64,000 bases of DNA. Source: Elymus sibiricus. Lineage: Eukaryota > Streptophyta > Magnoliopsida > Poales > Poaceae. Under the pieces are notes generated by a model. The model made no database searches, was not told where the DNA came from, and saw only the letters and a list, made by a program, of their open reading frames with translations. The stretch lies in contig CM077667.1 of assembly GCA_039707655.1 (NCBI GenBank), forward strand, positions 417,241,409 to 417,305,408, written 5' to 3'. The stretch's first letter is position 1. Each line of letters opens with the position of its first letter. Below, in pieces: positions 1 through 12,939 of this stretch. A program made the translations under genes and the position numbers.

Positions 1-1296
1 CTTCATCAAATCTACGGAGGGAATTTACCTCTACTACCTGTGTCGGGTTATCAAGACCAAGTATTTCTTCAATAGGTGGTAGATTCTTAACATCTTCAGC
101 TTTAATACATTTTCTTTCATAGATTTCTTTGCCTCTTGCATATCTTCAGGACTGAGAAATAGAATACCTCTTTTCTTCGGAGTTGGCTTTGGAGGTGGTT
201 CAGGAATAGTCCAATCATTATCATTGCTCAATATATTATTCAATAGTAATTCAGCTTGTTCAACAGTTCGTTCCCTGAAAACACAACCAGCACAACTATC
301 TAGGTGGTCCCTAGAAGCATCGGTTAGTCCATTATAAAAGATATCAAGTATTTCGTTTTTCTTGAGAGGATGATCAGGCAAAGCATTAAGTAACTGGAGA
401 AGCCTCCCCCAAGCTTGTGGGAGACTCTCTTCTTCAGTTTGCACAAAGTTAAATATTTCCTGCAAGGCAGCTTGTTTCTTATGGGCAGGAAAATATTTTT
501 CAGAGAAGTAATATATCATATCCTGGGGACTACGCACACAACCAGGAGCAAGAGAATTAAACCATATCTTAGCATCACCCTTTAATGAGAAAGGAAACAA
601 CTTAAGAATATAGTAATAACGAATTTTTTCCTCATGAGTGAATAGGGTGGCTATATCATTCAATTTAGTAAGATGTGCCACAACGGTTTCAGATTCATAA
701 CCATGGAAAGGATCAGATTCTACGAAAGTAATTAACTCCGGATCGACAGAGAATTCATAATCCTTATCAGTAACAAAGATAGGTGAAGTAGCAAACTTGG
801 GATCATATTACATTCTAGCATTCAAAGATTTTTCTTTCCACTTGCATAGTAATTTCTTAAGATCATCTCTATCCTTACAAGCAAGAAAGTCCCTAGCTAC
901 CTCTCCTTCCATAACATAACCCTTAGGTATATTAGGCAATTCATATCTAGGAGAGTTAGGTCTAGCAGGTGTCTCATAGTGTTTAGTTTCAGTAATTTCA
1001 TCAGTTTCAGAAATATCATCAGTTGCAGCATTGACTCTAGCAATTTGTTCATCAAGAAATTCACCCAGTGGCACAGTAGTATCAAGCAAAGTATCATCAT
1101 AAGCATCAGGCATAGCAGAAGTGGCATCATCAATTACTCGCGACATATCAGATTCAATAGCAGGTGGTGGTGTCGCAAGTTTACTCATAACTGAAGGTGA
1201 ATCAAGTGCAGAACTAGATGGCAGTTCCTTACCTGTCCTCGTAGTTGAGGGGTAGATCTTAGTTTTAGCATATTTCAAATTCTTCATAGTGATCAA
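1..1296 (-). pseudogene. Gypsy gag polyprotein, broken
   Basis: This is the capsid precursor of the element at 1-2763. Residues of the retrotransposon-gag domain are clear between about 681 and 150: KIWFNSL, the YYFSEKYFPAHKK stretch, and LPQAWGRL. The N-terminal part (1296-811) is an acidic linker. Both parts are in the same frame and are separated only by an in-frame TAA at 808-810, so they were one reading frame. A frameshift near 110 leads to a short out-of-frame tail, while the true frame continues to position 1. The paralogous gag at 63308-64000 shares the same domain. The start at 1296 lies 41 bp after the primer-binding site, as expected for gag. Confidence 0.82.
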
Positions 1297-1336
1297 CAGA
1301 TATAAATTCCAAGTGACTCAGAGAATAGAGCTATGC

Positions 1337-1354
1337 TCCCCGGCAACGGCGCCA
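1337..1354 (-). other. Primer-binding site for tRNA-Asp
   Basis: The minus strand reads TGGCGCCGTTGCCGGGGA, which is complementary to the 3' end of plant tRNA-Asp including CCA. It lies 11 bp inside the LTR end at 1366. The same site, perfect or with one change, occurs in elements A and B further right. Confidence 0.88.
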
Positions 1355-1365
1355 GAAAAAGGTCT

Positions 1366-2763
1366 TGATAACCCACAAGTATAGGGGATCGCAACAGTTT
1401 TCGAGGGTAGAGTATTCAACCCAAATTTATTGATTCGACACAAGGGGAGCCAAAGAATATTCTCGAGTATTAGCAGCTGAGTTGTCAATTCAACCACACC
1501 TGAAAGACTTAGTATCTGCAGCAAAGTATTCAGTAGCAAAGCAGTATGGAAGTAACGGTAACAATGGCAAAGTGACAGTAGCAGTGTTGTAGTGATTGTA
1601 ACAGTAGCAACGGAGAAGTAACTTAACAAAGATCAATATATGAAAAGCTCGTAGGCAATGGATCAGTGATGGATAATTATGTCGGATGGCATTCATCATG
1701 CAACAGTTATAACATAGGGTGACACAGAACTAGCTCCAATTCATCAATGTAATGTAGGCATGTATTCCATATATAGTCATACGTGCTTATGGAAAAGAAC
1801 TTGCATGACATCTTTTGTCCTACCCTCCCGTGGCAGCGGGGTCCTAATGGAAACTAAGGGATATTAAGGCCTCCTTTTAATAGAGAACCGGACCAAAGCA
1901 TTAGCACTTAGTGAATACATGAACTCCTCAAACTACGGTAATCACCGGAAAGAATCCCAGTTATTGTCACCCTGGGGGATGCGGATCATAACTCGTAATA
2001 GGTGTCTATAACTTGCAAGATAGGATCAAGAACACATATATATTCATGAAAACATAATAGGTTCAGATCTTAAATCATGGCACTCGGGCCCTAATGACAA
2101 GCATTAAGCATAGCAAAGTCATAGCAACATCAATCTCAGAACATAGTGGATACTAGGGATCAAACCCTAACAAAACTAACTCAATTACATGGTAGATCTC
2201 ATCCAACCCATCACCGTCCAGCAAGCCTACGATGGAATTACTCACGAACGGCGGAGAGCATCATGAAATTGGTGATGAAGGATGGTTGGTGATGACGACG
2301 GCATCGATTTCCCCTCTCCGGAGCCCAAAACAGACTCCAGATCTGCCCTCCCGAGGAAGAACAGGAGGTGGCGGTGGCTCCGTATCATGAAACGCGATGA
2401 ACTCTTCTCTCTGATTTTTTTTCTCCACGAATAGGAATATATAGAGTTGGAATTGAGGTCAGCGGAGCTCCAGGGGGCCCACAAGACAGGGGGCGTGCCC
2501 TAGGGGGCGGCGCCCCTGGCTTGTGGCCAGGTGGTGGACCTTCTCCGGTTGATTCTTTCGCCAGTATTTTTTATTAATTCCAAAAATATTCTCCGTAAAT
2601 TTTCAGGTCAATCCGAGAACTTTTATTTCTGCACAAAAATAACACCAAGGCAATTCTGCTAAAAACAACGTCAGTCCGGGTTAGTTCCATTCAAATCGTG
2701 CAAATTAGAGTCCAAAACAAGGGCAAAAGAGTTTGGAAAAGTAGATACGATGGAGACGTATCA
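1366..2763 (-). repeat. 5' LTR of the left gypsy element
   Basis: This 1398 bp LTR begins TGATACGTCTCC (minus strand, from 2763) and ends TTATCA at 1366, followed by the primer-binding site. It is AT-rich in the R/U5 half and has a GC-rich stretch near 2465-2540. Several short reading frames in it are not coding. Confidence 0.83.
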
Positions 2764-5110
2764 GTGATCCACTCTTGGATCACTCTTGTACCCCTTGACA
2801 GATTCATGGCAAGGCACACGCCAGGTGCGGTACACAACATGGCATACTATATAGAGCCTATGGCTAAGGCATAGGGGACGACCTTCGTCCTTTCTCTTTC
2901 TTCTGTCGTGGTCGAGCTTTGAGTCTTACTCAACTTCACACCTTACAAATCAGGCAAGAACTCCTTCTTTGACTGATCCATTTTGAACTCCTTCAAAATC
3001 TTGTTAAGGTATGAACTCATTGAAAGTCTTATCAGGCGTCTTGATCTATCTCTATAGATCTTGATGCTGAATATTTAAGTAGCTTTATCCAGGTATTCCT
3101 TTGAAAAACTCCTTTCAAACAACCCTTTATGCTTTCCAGAAATTCTATATTATTTCCGATCAACAATATGTCATCCACATATACTTATCAGAAATTCTAT
3201 AGTGCTGCCACTCACTTTCTTGTAAATACAAGTTTCTTACAAACTTTGTATAAACCCAAAAGCTTTGATTACCTCATCAAAGCGTATATTCCTACTCCGA
3301 GTTGCTTGCTCCAGTCCATAGAAGGATCGCTGGAGCTTGCGTGCCTTTTAGCATCGTTAGGACTGACAAAACCTTCTGGTTGTATCACATACAATCTTTC
3401 CTCACGGAAACCGTTAAGGAAACTCTGTTTTGACATCCATCTGCCAGATTTCATAATCGAAAAATGCAGCAATTGCTAACACAATTCCAACAGACTTTAG
3501 CATCGCTACGGGTGAGAGAGTCTCATCGTAGTCAACTCCTTGAACTTGTCGGAAACCACTTTGCGACAAGTCGAGCTTTATAAATGGTGACAATTACCAT
3601 CAGCGTCTGTCTTCTTCTTAAAGGTCCATTTGTACTTAACGGCCTGCCGTTCAACGGGCAAGTCTACCAAAGTCCATACTTGGTTTTCATACATGGATCC
3701 TATCTCGAATTTCATGGATCCTAGCCATTTGTTGGAATCCGGGTCCACCATCGCTTCTTCATAGCTCGTAGGTTCACTGTTGTCTAACAACATGACCTCC
3801 AAGACAGGATTGCCGTACCACTCAGGGCGGTACAATTCCTTGTCGACCTAAGAGGCTCAGTAGTAACTTGATCTAAAGTTTCATGATCATCATCATTAGC
3901 TTCCTCTTCATTTGGTGTAGGCACCGCAAAAACTTCTTTCTGCGTCGTGCTACCATCCAACTGAAGTGACGGTTCAATAACCTCATCAAGTTCTACCTTC
4001 CTCCCACTCAATTCTTTTGAGAGAAACTCTTTCTCGAGAAAGGACCCGTTTTTAGCAACAAAGACTTTGCCCTTGGATCTGAGATAGAAGGCATACCCAA
4101 TTGTTGCTTTAGGGTATCTTATGAAGATGCACTTTTCCGCTTTGGGTTTGAGCTTATCAGACATAAGTGTCGCATTCCCAAACTCTAAGAAACGACAGCT
4201 TAGGTTTCTGCCAAACCATAATTCATACGGTGTCATCTCAACGGATTTAGATGGTGCCCTATTTTAAAGTGAATGTAGTTGTCTCTAATACATAACCCCC
4301 AAAATGATAGTGGCAAATCGGTAAGAGACATCATAGTACGTAATATATCCAATAGAGCACGGCTACGACGTACGGACACACCATCACACTATGGTGTTCC
4401 ACGCGGCGTGAGTTGTGAAACAATTTCCACATTGTCTTACGTTGCATACCAAACTCGTAACTCAGATATTCACCTACATGATCATATCACAGACATTTTA
4501 TCTACTTGTCACGATGATCTTCAACTTTACTCTGAAATTGCTTGAACTTTTCAAACGTTTCAGACTTGTGTTTCATTAAGTAAATATACCCATATCTACT
4601 CAAATCATCAGTGAAGGTAAGAAAATAACGATATCCACCGCATGCTTCAACACTCATTTGGACCGCATACATCAATATGTATTATTTCCAATAAGTCACT
4701 TGCCCGCTCCATCATATCGGAAAACGGGGTCTTAGTCATCTTGCCTATGAGGCATGGTCCACATGTCTCAACCGATTCGAAATCGAGTGAGTCCAAAGAT
4801 CCATCAGCATGGAGTTTCTTCATGTGCTTTACACCAATATGACCTTAGCGGCAGTGCCACAAGTATGTGGTACTATCATTATTAACTTTGCATCTTTTGG
4901 CATCAATATTATGAACATGTGTATCACTACGATCGAGATTCAATAAACCATTCACATTGAGTGTATGACCATTGAAGGTATTATTCATGTAAACAGAATA
5001 ACTATTATTCTCTGACTTAAATGAACAACCGTATTGCAATAAACACAATATAATCATGTTCATGCTCAACGCAAACACCAAATAACATTTATTTAGGTTC
5101 AACACTAATC
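2764..5110 (-). pseudogene. Angela-like pol remnants (protease/pre-integrase, integrase, RT)
   Basis: Pieces in the expected order on the minus strand are: a pre-integrase piece ending LWHCR near 4850; an integrase C-terminal piece at 4236-3840 starting MTPYELWFGR with the KPKAEKCIFIRYP block typical of copia; and the RT N-terminus at 3835-3578 (EPTSYEEAM, NKWLGSMKFEIGSM, QVWTLVDLP, YKWTFKKK). Further RT sequence continues to 2764 in changing frames. No piece is an intact enzyme: several frameshifts and stops separate them. This is the standard copia order protease-integrase-RT. Confidence 0.82.
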
Positions 5111-5329
5111 CCGAAGGTAGAGGGAGCGTGCGATGGTGATCAGATCAACCTTGGAAACACTTCCAACACACATCGTCACCTCACCCTTAGCTAGTCTCCA
5201 TTTATTCCGTAGCTTTCACTTCGAGTTACCAATATTAGCAACTGAACCGGTATCTAATACCTAGGTGCTACTAGGAGTACTAGTAAGGTACACATCAATA
5301 ACATGTATATCAAATATACTTTTGTTGAC

Positions 5330-6040
5330 GTTGCCAGCCTTCTTATCTACCAAGTATCTGGGGCAGTTCCGCTTCAGTGACCGTTCCCCTCATAACAGAA
5401 GCACTCAGTCTCGGGTTTGGGTCCAACCTTGGGTTTCTTCACTGGAGCGACAACTGGCTTGCATTCTCGAAGTTTCCCTTCTTGCCCTTGCCCTTCTTGA
5501 AACTAGTGGTCTTACCATCAACACTTGATGCTCCTTCTTGATTTCTACCTTTCGTGGTGTAAAACATCGCGAATAGCTCAGGGATCATCATCTCCATCCC
5601 TGGCATGTTATAGTTCATCACGAAGCTCTAGCATCTTGGTGGCAGTGACTTGGAGAACTATGTCAATCACTATCTTATCTGGAAGATCAACTCCCACTTG
5701 ATTCAAGCGATTGTAGCACCCAGACAATCTGAGTACATGCTCACCGATTGAGCTATTCTCCTTCATCTTGTAGGCAAAGAATCTTGTTGGAGGTCTCATA
5801 CCTCTCAACACGGGCACGAGCCTGAAATCTAAATTTCAGCTCTTGGAACATCTCATATGATCCGTGACGTTCAAAACGTCTTTGGAGCCTCAATTCTAAG
5901 TCGTAAAGCATGACGCACTGAACTATCAAGTAGTCATCAAAAACGTGCATGTCTGATGTTCTCAACACCCACAGACGACGCTTGAGGGGGTGGCGCACCG
6001 AGCGGTGCATCAAGGACATAAGCCTTCTGTGCAGCAACTG
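5330..6040 (-). pseudogene. Angela-like gag remnant with degenerate zinc knuckle
   Basis: Minus-strand pieces carry copia gag motifs, such as a MKENSSIGEHVLRLSGCYNRL block (5770-5700) and a nearby DLPDKIVIDIVL block. The nucleocapsid stretch near 5400-5340 reads ECFCYEGNGH and then a stop, so the usual CCHC knuckle (CX2CX4HX4C) is disturbed. At least two frame changes occur between 6037 and 5439. Capsid and RNA-binding roles are inferred from the family only. Confidence 0.75.
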
Positions 6041-7397
6041 AGGACAATCCTGAGATCATGGACCTAGTCCGCATAATTGCTACTACCATCTTTCAACTTA
6101 GTTTTCTCTAGGAACGTATCAAAATATAGGGGAGCTAGAGCATGAGCTATCGATATACAACATAATTTGCAAAGATATTTTGACTATGTTCATGATAATG
6201 AGTTCAATTAATCATATTACTAAAGAACTCCCACTAAAATCAACATCCCTCAGGTTGTCTAAGTGTGAAATGATCCAAATCCACCAACCCAAGTCCGATC
6301 ATCACGTGAGATGAGGTGGTTTCAATGGTGAACATCTCCATGATGATCATATCTACTATATGACTCATGTTCGACCTTTCGGTCTCCTGTGTTCCGAGAC
6401 CATGTCTGTACATGCTAGGCTCGTCAAGTTTAACCCGAGTGTTCCGCATGTGCAAAATTGGCTTGCACCCGTTGTATGTGAACGTAGAGTCTATCACACC
6501 CGATCATCATGTGGTGCTTCGAAACGACGAACTTTCGCAACGGTGCACACTAGGGGAGAACACAATTTTATCTTAAAATTTTAGTGAGGGGTCACCTTAT
6601 AATGCTACCGTCGTCCTAAGCAAAATAAGATGCATAAAAGGATTAACATCACATGCAAATCATATTAGTGACATGATATGGCCATCATCATCTTGTGCTT
6701 TTGATCTCCATCTCCAAAGCACCGACATGATCTCCATCGTCACCAACATGACAACATGATCTCCATCATCATGATCTCCATCATCGTGTCGTCATGTGGT
6801 TGTCGCGCCAACTATTGCTTCTACAACTATTGCTAACTCATAGCGATAAAGTAAAGCAAGAATGGCGAAAATAAATTAAAGACAACCCTATGGCTCATGC
6901 CGGTTGCCGTACTTATCGACATGCAAGTCGTGATAATCTATACAAAACATGATCATCTCATACATCACATATATCACATCATGTCTTTGGCCATATCACA
7001 TCACAACATGCCCTGCAAAAACAAGTTAGACGTCATCTACTTTGTTGTTGCAAGTTTTACGTGGCTGCTATGGGAAACTAGTAAGAACCGTTCTTACCTA
7101 CGCAAAGCCATAACGGTGATAATCAAGTTGCCTTTTAACCTTCTACAAGGACCGCCTCTATCGAATCCGATTCAACTAAAGTGGGAGAGACAGACACCCG
7201 CCAGCCATCTTTATGCAACAAGTTGCATGTCAGTCGATGGAACCGGTCTCTCGTACGTGGACGAAAGGTTGGTCCGAGCCGCTTCATCCCACAATACCGC
7301 CGAATCAAGATAAGACTAAGGAAGTAAGCAATCTGAACATCAACACCCACAAACTCTTTTGTGTTCTACTCGTGCATATCATCTACGCATAGACCTA

Positions 7398-7409
7398 GCT
7401 CTGATACCA
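7398..7409 (-). other. Primer-binding site for initiator tRNA-Met
   Basis: The minus strand reads TGGTATCAGAGC, the standard copia primer site. It starts one base inside the LTR that ends at 7411. Confidence 0.9.
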
Positions 7410-7410
7410 C

Positions 7411-9155
7411 TGTTGGGTAACGTTGCATGGAAAACAAAAAATTTCCTACGCACACGCAAGATCTATCCATGGAGATGTATAGCTACGAGAGAGGGAGTGT
7501 ATCTACATACCCTTGTAGATCGCTAAGCAGAAGCGTATATAACGCGGTTGATGTAGTCGTACTCTTCACGATCCAATAGTGATCCAATCCGATCCAGCGC
7601 CGAACGTACGGCGCCTCCACGTTCAGCACACGTGCGGCTCGATGACGTCTCCTCCTTCTTGATCCAGCAAGAGAAGAAAGAGAAGTAGATGGGATCTCAA
7701 CCAGCACGACGGCGTGGTGGAGATGGTGGCGTCGCAGTGCCGGCAGGGCTTCGTCGAGCGCCTCCGGAACGATGTATGAGGAAGAAACGGGAGAGACGGG
7801 AGGAGGGTCGCGGCCATGGGAGGGTGTCCAGCCCCCTTACGCCTCTCCACCTTTATATAGGCATGGGAGGGGCTGTTGGCTTGCCCTCCAAGCCTCTAGG
7901 GTCGTTGGTCAAGGGGGGAGGAAGGAAATCCCTCCTTTCCTTCCCCACCGATCACTATCCCCCTTTTTTAGGGATCTCGATCTTATCCTTTCCGCATATG
8001 ATCCTATTCCTTTTAAGTGGGGATCTTGGTGCGCCTAGACCAGGGCTGTGGGGACTTTCCCCACTACCCACGTCCATGTGGGTCCCCATGCAGGTGGGCC
8101 CCACTCCGGAACCTTCCCAGTACAATACCGAAAAATCCCGAACATTTTCCGGAACCCTGAATATGACTTCCCATATATAATTTTTACCTCCGGACCATTC
8201 TGGAGCTCCTCGTGACGTTCGGGATCTCATCCGGGACTCTGAACAACATTCGGTCACCAACGTACATATTCCAATACTACTCTAGCATCACCGAACGTTA
8301 AGCGTGCAGACCCTACGGGTTCGAGAATCATGTGTTCATGACCGAGACACCTCTCGGGTCAATAACCAATAGCGGGACCTGGATGCCCATATTGGTTCCC
8401 ACATATTCCACGAAGATTATTATCGGTGGAACCACGATGTCAAGGATTCAGTCAATCCCGTATTCAGTTCCCTTTGTCTAGCGGTATGTTACTTGCCCGA
8501 GATTCGATCGTCAGTATCTCCATACCTAGTTCAATCTCGTTACCGGCAAGTCTCTTTACTCGTTCCGTAATACAAGATCCCGTGACTAACTCCTTAGCCA
8601 CATTGCTTGCAAGCTTCTTGTGATGTTGTATTACCGAGTGGCCCAGAGGTACCTCTCCGTCATACGGAGTGACAAATCCCAGTCTCGATCCATGCCAACC
8701 CAACAGATACCCTCGGAGATACCAGTAGAGCACCTTTATAGTCACCCAGTTACGTTGTGACGTTTGATGCACACAAGGCATTCCTTCGGTGTCAGGGAGT
8801 TGCATGATCTCATGGTCGTAGGAACAGATACTTGACATGGATAAAGCAGTAGCAATAAACTAACACGATCAAATGATATGCTTATGGTTGGGTCTTGTCC
8901 ATCACATCATTCTCCTAATGATGTGATCCCGTTATCAGATGACAACTCATGTCTATGGTCAGGAAACCTTGACCATCTCTGATCAACGAGCTAGTCTAGT
9001 AGAGGCTCACTAGGGACATGGTGTTGTCTATGTATCCACTAATGTATCTGAGTTTCCGATCAATACAATTCTAGCATGGATAATAAACTATCATCATGAA
9101 CAAGGAAATATGATAATAACCAATTTATTATTGCCTCTAGGGCATATTTCCAACA
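7411..9155 (-). repeat. 5' LTR of the Angela-like element (1745 bp)
   Basis: The LTR has the TGTTGG...CCAACA inverted ends of BARE1/Angela/WIS LTRs. It starts TGTTGGAAATATGCCC at 9155 (minus) and ends at 7411 directly before the primer site. Frames at 7483-8838 are not supported as genes. Confidence 0.9.
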
Positions 9156-10504
9156 ACAAGGCATGTCTCGTGGCTCAAGGCTACACCCAAGTCGAAGGTA
9201 TGGACTACGGTGAGACTTATGCCCCCGTTGCTAGACTTGAAGCTATCCGTATTCTTCTTGCTTATGCTAATCACCATGATATCACTCTTTATCAAATGGA
9301 TATTAAAAGTGCTTTCTTAAATGGTGAGATTGAAGAAGAGGTCTATGTTAAACAACCCCCTGGTTTTGTGAATCCTAAGAAACCTAATCACGTTTACAAG
9401 CTTGGTAAAGCTCTTTATGGAAAGCAAGCCCCACGTGCTTGGTATAAATGCTTAACGAAGTTTCTCATTGAAAAGGGTTTTGAAATTGGTAAAATTGACG
9501 CAACCTTATTCACTAAGAGAGTTAATGGTGAATTATTTGTGTGCCAAATCTATGTGGATGATATTATCTTTGGATCTACTAACCCACAATTTAGTGAAAG
9601 ATTTGGAAGGTTGATGTCCGAGAAGTATGAGATGTCCATGATGTGTGAGCTGAAATTTTTCCATGGTTTGCAAATTAAGCAAACGAGAGAAGGTACTTTC
9701 ATATCTCAAACCAAGTATACCAAGGACTTGATCAAGAAGTTCAACATGCAAGAGTGTAAAGGTATGAAAACTCCTATGCCTACTAGTGGACATGTTGACC
9801 TCACCAAGGAGGACAAACCGGTTGATCAAAAGGTTTATCGATCAATGATTGGTTCATTGTTATATCTATGTGCCTCCCATCCTGATATCATGCTTAGCGT
9901 ATGCATGTGTGCTAGATATCAAGCCGCTCCTAAAAAGTGTCATCTTAAGGCCGTGAAAAGAATTGTGAGATACTTGATACAAACACCAAACTTTGGCATA
10001 TGGTATCCCAAGGGATCTTCTTTTAACCTTGTTGGCTATTCCGACTCGGACTATGCCAGAGATAAGGTTGATAGAAAATCCACCTCGGATACATGTCAAT
10101 TTCTTGGTAGATCTCTTGTGTCTTGGTCATCCAAGAAACAAAACTCAGTATCTCTATCTACCGTCGAAGCGGAATACATTGCCGCCGGATCATGTTGTGC
10201 TCAATTGCTACGGATGACTCAAACTCTTAAGGATTATGGAATCCATGTGAGACATGTTCTATTGTTGTGTGACAATGAGAGTGCTATTAAAATTGCTTAT
10301 AATCCCGTGCAACATTCTCGAACTAAGAATATTCAAGTTCGTCATCATTTCATTCGTGATCATGTTGCTAAAGGGGACATTAAACTCAAACATGTTCGTA
10401 CCAACAAGCAATTGGCCGATATCTTTACTAAGCCACTTGATGAGAAAGTGTTCTGTCACTTGAGGAGTGAGTTGAACATCATTGATGCTTCAAACTTGAG
10501 CTAG
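9156..10504 (+). CDS. Sirevirus pol, C-terminal part: reverse transcriptase and RNase H
   Basis: This is the 3' end of a copia polyprotein, open to its natural stop at 10502-10504. RT motifs run in order: [46 protein letters not shown], and the catalytic [10 protein letters not shown]. RNase H follows, with [33 protein letters not shown], the ADIFTKPL block and HLRSELNI. The N-terminus of RT, integrase, protease and gag are cut off by the Angela insertion at 9155. Frame-open sequence before 9156 is LTR read-through, not protein. No internal stop or shift is seen, so the element was fairly young when it was hit. Confidence 0.9.
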
Positions 10505-12488
10505 ACTCACTCGGATGCATGCAAGGGCATGAGCTTACATGACTATTACATGTTACACTTGATATGACATAATCTTATATCTTGGAAATATATGCTCCCT
10601 TGTATTGCATCTAACCTTTTGTAGGTACTTGAAAGAACTACACTCCACAAGATTACCATCAACTCATATTACAAGCAATCTTGTCATGGCCAAGTATCCA
10701 CAACCCTTCTTTGATGATGGAAGGAAGAAGACAACACAAACTATATCCTTGACTTACATATGATGAAAATTTCACTCTTGTCATTTGGATATATCTTATT
10801 CTTCCTTGCATGACTAACCCATGTAGGTGAAAAGAGAACCAAAATGATCAAGGATTGCTCTCAACTCAAGATGATCTTCATCAACTTCGAGCATCCACAA
10901 AAAGTTCTCCTACATGCTACGTCATCAACATCACTCAAGGTATGTGTTCATATCCTTGAAATAGCTTTACTCTAAGCCATGAGATAAAGCAACTCAAGAG
11001 ATATGAAAACATTAAAACGCTTAAACGAGAAATGGCAACCCCATTTTGAGCTTAACATAGAGTATGACCTATGATCAAGTATTCTTGCTTGGCTCCTTAA
11101 GTCAATATACTCTAATATAGGTGACCTAGTCGCCGCCCATCATCTAGATGAAGTATCTTGTTTGGTTCATCTTATAGTTGCATGATTTCTTGGAACCACT
11201 CAATTTCCATCTAGTTGAAAATTTCTTGTAAATTCTTTTTCAAATTCTATGCAATCAGTTTATTCTCTTGGGACTTTCTGAAAATTTGCCTTTGACAAAC
11301 TTTGCCAAGTTTCTGTTTTGCATTTCGGACCCTCCGATCCAGATAACTCGGTGTCACCGATATTGCATATAAGCTGCACATACACAATTCGGTTCCATCG
11401 ACTTATTTTCTTCGGAGCCATCGATTTTGCTATCTTCTATGTTCTCTGTTAAATTTAGAAAATTCCCATTTCTTCAAGGATCCCTTTGTACAAAAAAACT
11501 TGTAGGGGGAGAAATTTTATTCAAGGATCCCTATGACGAAGGGGGAGAAATCTTAGAAACTTTCAGACAACAGAAGGGGGAGAAAAAGAACTCAAGGATC
11601 CCTTAGTTGAAATTGTTCTCGATGACCCTCATCCTCAAGGATCCCTTCCCTCTCAATGATCCCTTTATCTGACCCTTTGTGTCACCCTTTTTGGAATTAA
11701 TGCCAAAGGGGGAGAAATATCAAAGCTTCAAAGCTTATGCTCATACCAAAGGGGGAGATATATATTAAGGGGGGAGAATATCAAAGCTTATGCTTGCAAA
11801 TAGAGGGAGAACATCAAGGGGGAGAATATATCAAAGGAGAGAATATCTAAGAACATCTAAGCTTATGCTCACCCAAAGAAGGAGAAATCTTTGATTTAAA
11901 TTGCCTATTTATGCTAGACTTGTCTCACCCTACCTACTCCCAATATCTACATGCTAAGATCCAGGGGGAGAGGAAGATTTACAAATCCATACTTAGGGGA
12001 GAAAGTTCTATATATTCTATTAGGGGAGACATATCAATCTTAAGAAACTCTATTTTTCATATGTCTTCCATATCTTTGTACTTTTGAATCTTTTTGCACT
12101 TGGATGAGTAGAATACTCTTGTGTTTCCTAACATTATTTTCTCAAGTGTGTTTCTACTACTCGAATGCTCAAGAACTTCAAGGTAAGTATGTGCATCATA
12201 TCTTTGGTCAAGATGATCTCTTGCTTCTTGCACATATTGTTTGCAAGAGTGAAGTCTTGAACATGGAAACACCTCATTCACATATATTTGATGCATATAA
12301 CCAAGATATACATGACTTCTCATGTCCTTTCTACTATGTGTGTGTTCATGCATTCCAAAGCAACTATCCTTTTAAATGGATTGCACACATTTAGGGGGAG
12401 CTTGTATTAGTCATGTATCCATCAAAGCTATCACATATTCCTGCATATCTTAATTTGAAGCTTTGATTGTATGTTGTCATCAATTACC
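10505..12488 (+). repeat. Sirevirus 3' untranslated region with multiplied polypurine tracts
   Basis: About 2 kb between pol and the 3' LTR contains no supported gene. Between about 11475 and 12020 the core GGGGGAG recurs about eight times (near 11503, 11540, 11575, 11707, 11750, 11769, 11817 and 11953), and again near 12392. A second box, CAAGGATCCCT, alternates with it at about 11475, 11522, 11592 and 11636. Multiplied polypurine tracts are a reported Sirevirus signature. Confidence 0.78.
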
Positions 12489-12502
12489 AAAAAGGGGGAG
12501 AT
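12489..12502 (+). other. Functional polypurine tract of the Sirevirus
   Basis: The tract AAAAAGGGGGAG lies directly before the 3' LTR start at 12503 (TGAAAGCAC). It is the copy placed correctly to prime plus-strand DNA synthesis. Confidence 0.75.
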
Positions 12503-12520
12503 TGAAAGCACAAATGCTCC
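12503..12520 (+). repeat. 3' LTR of Sirevirus, first 18 bp (left fragment)
   Basis: TGAAAGCACAAATGCTCC is the LTR start. It continues at 18587 after the inserted element and the duplicated GCTCC target. Joined, the LTR is about 1521 bp. Confidence 0.8.
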
Positions 12521-12939
12521 TGACGGTGTCCTGGACTAGGGGGTACTCACCACGTCGTCTCCCGACCAGGTGGATCGGGCTGAGGACCCCCATGGTGGTG
12601 CACTATTGGGCCAGTTCGGACAGCCCATGCCGTATACAAGGAGGATTCCACAAGACTTGATGCCCAAGACAAGGACTCTCTTAAACCCTAGGACTCGGTG
12701 CATATATAAACCGAGGCTAGGCTGGTCGATAGATCATCATATATTCATTAGAACAATCTCGTGGTAGATACATGTACTCTGTACAACACCCCATATGAAT
12801 ACAATCAAAAGTAGGACGTAGGGTATTATCTCTTCGAGAGAGCCCGAACCTGGGTAAAATCATGAGTCCATGTTACCATCGCTCCAAGACGCCTAGCTTA
12901 GGACCCCTACTACGAGATATGCCGGATTTGACACCGACA
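12521..12939 (+). repeat. 5' LTR of the LARD-like element (419 bp)
   Basis: It starts TGACGGTGTC and ends GACACCGACA, an imperfect inverted terminal repeat. A TATATAAA box near 12704-12711 is a plausible LTR promoter. Confidence 0.88.

Larger units (their letters stand above)
1..2763 (-). mobile_element. Gypsy LTR retrotransposon, 5' part, cut by window edge
   Basis: Read on the minus strand the order is 5' LTR (2763 to 1366), tRNA-Asp primer-binding site (1354 to 1337), then gag (1296 to 1). The pol genes and 3' LTR lie left of the window. The LTR starts TGATACGTCTCC, shared by several Triticeae gypsy families of the Sabrina/WHAM sort; the family name is not certain. The element inserted into the Angela-like copia that starts at 2764. 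The expected target duplication on the right would be GTGAT (2764-2768), but its partner is outside the window. Gag is broken, so this copy is not autonomous. Confidence 0.85.
2764..9155 (-). mobile_element. Angela/BARE1/WIS-like copia retrotransposon, 3' truncated
   Basis: On the minus strand the order is 5' LTR (9155-7411), initiator-Met primer site (7409-7398), gag (about 6037-5330), protease/pre-integrase, integrase (about 4236-3840) and reverse transcriptase (from 3835 on). The gypsy element ending at 2763 interrupts it inside the RT/RNase H part. Internal frames are full of stops and shifts. It inserted into the pol gene of the Sirevirus to its right; the right copy of the target duplication should be ACAAG at 9156-9160. 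Confidence 0.88.

Noticed and set aside
9110..9157. N-terminal extension of the Sirevirus pol frame
   Set aside because: The first 16 codons lie in the Angela LTR; protein similarity starts only at AAG/GCA near 9158-9161.
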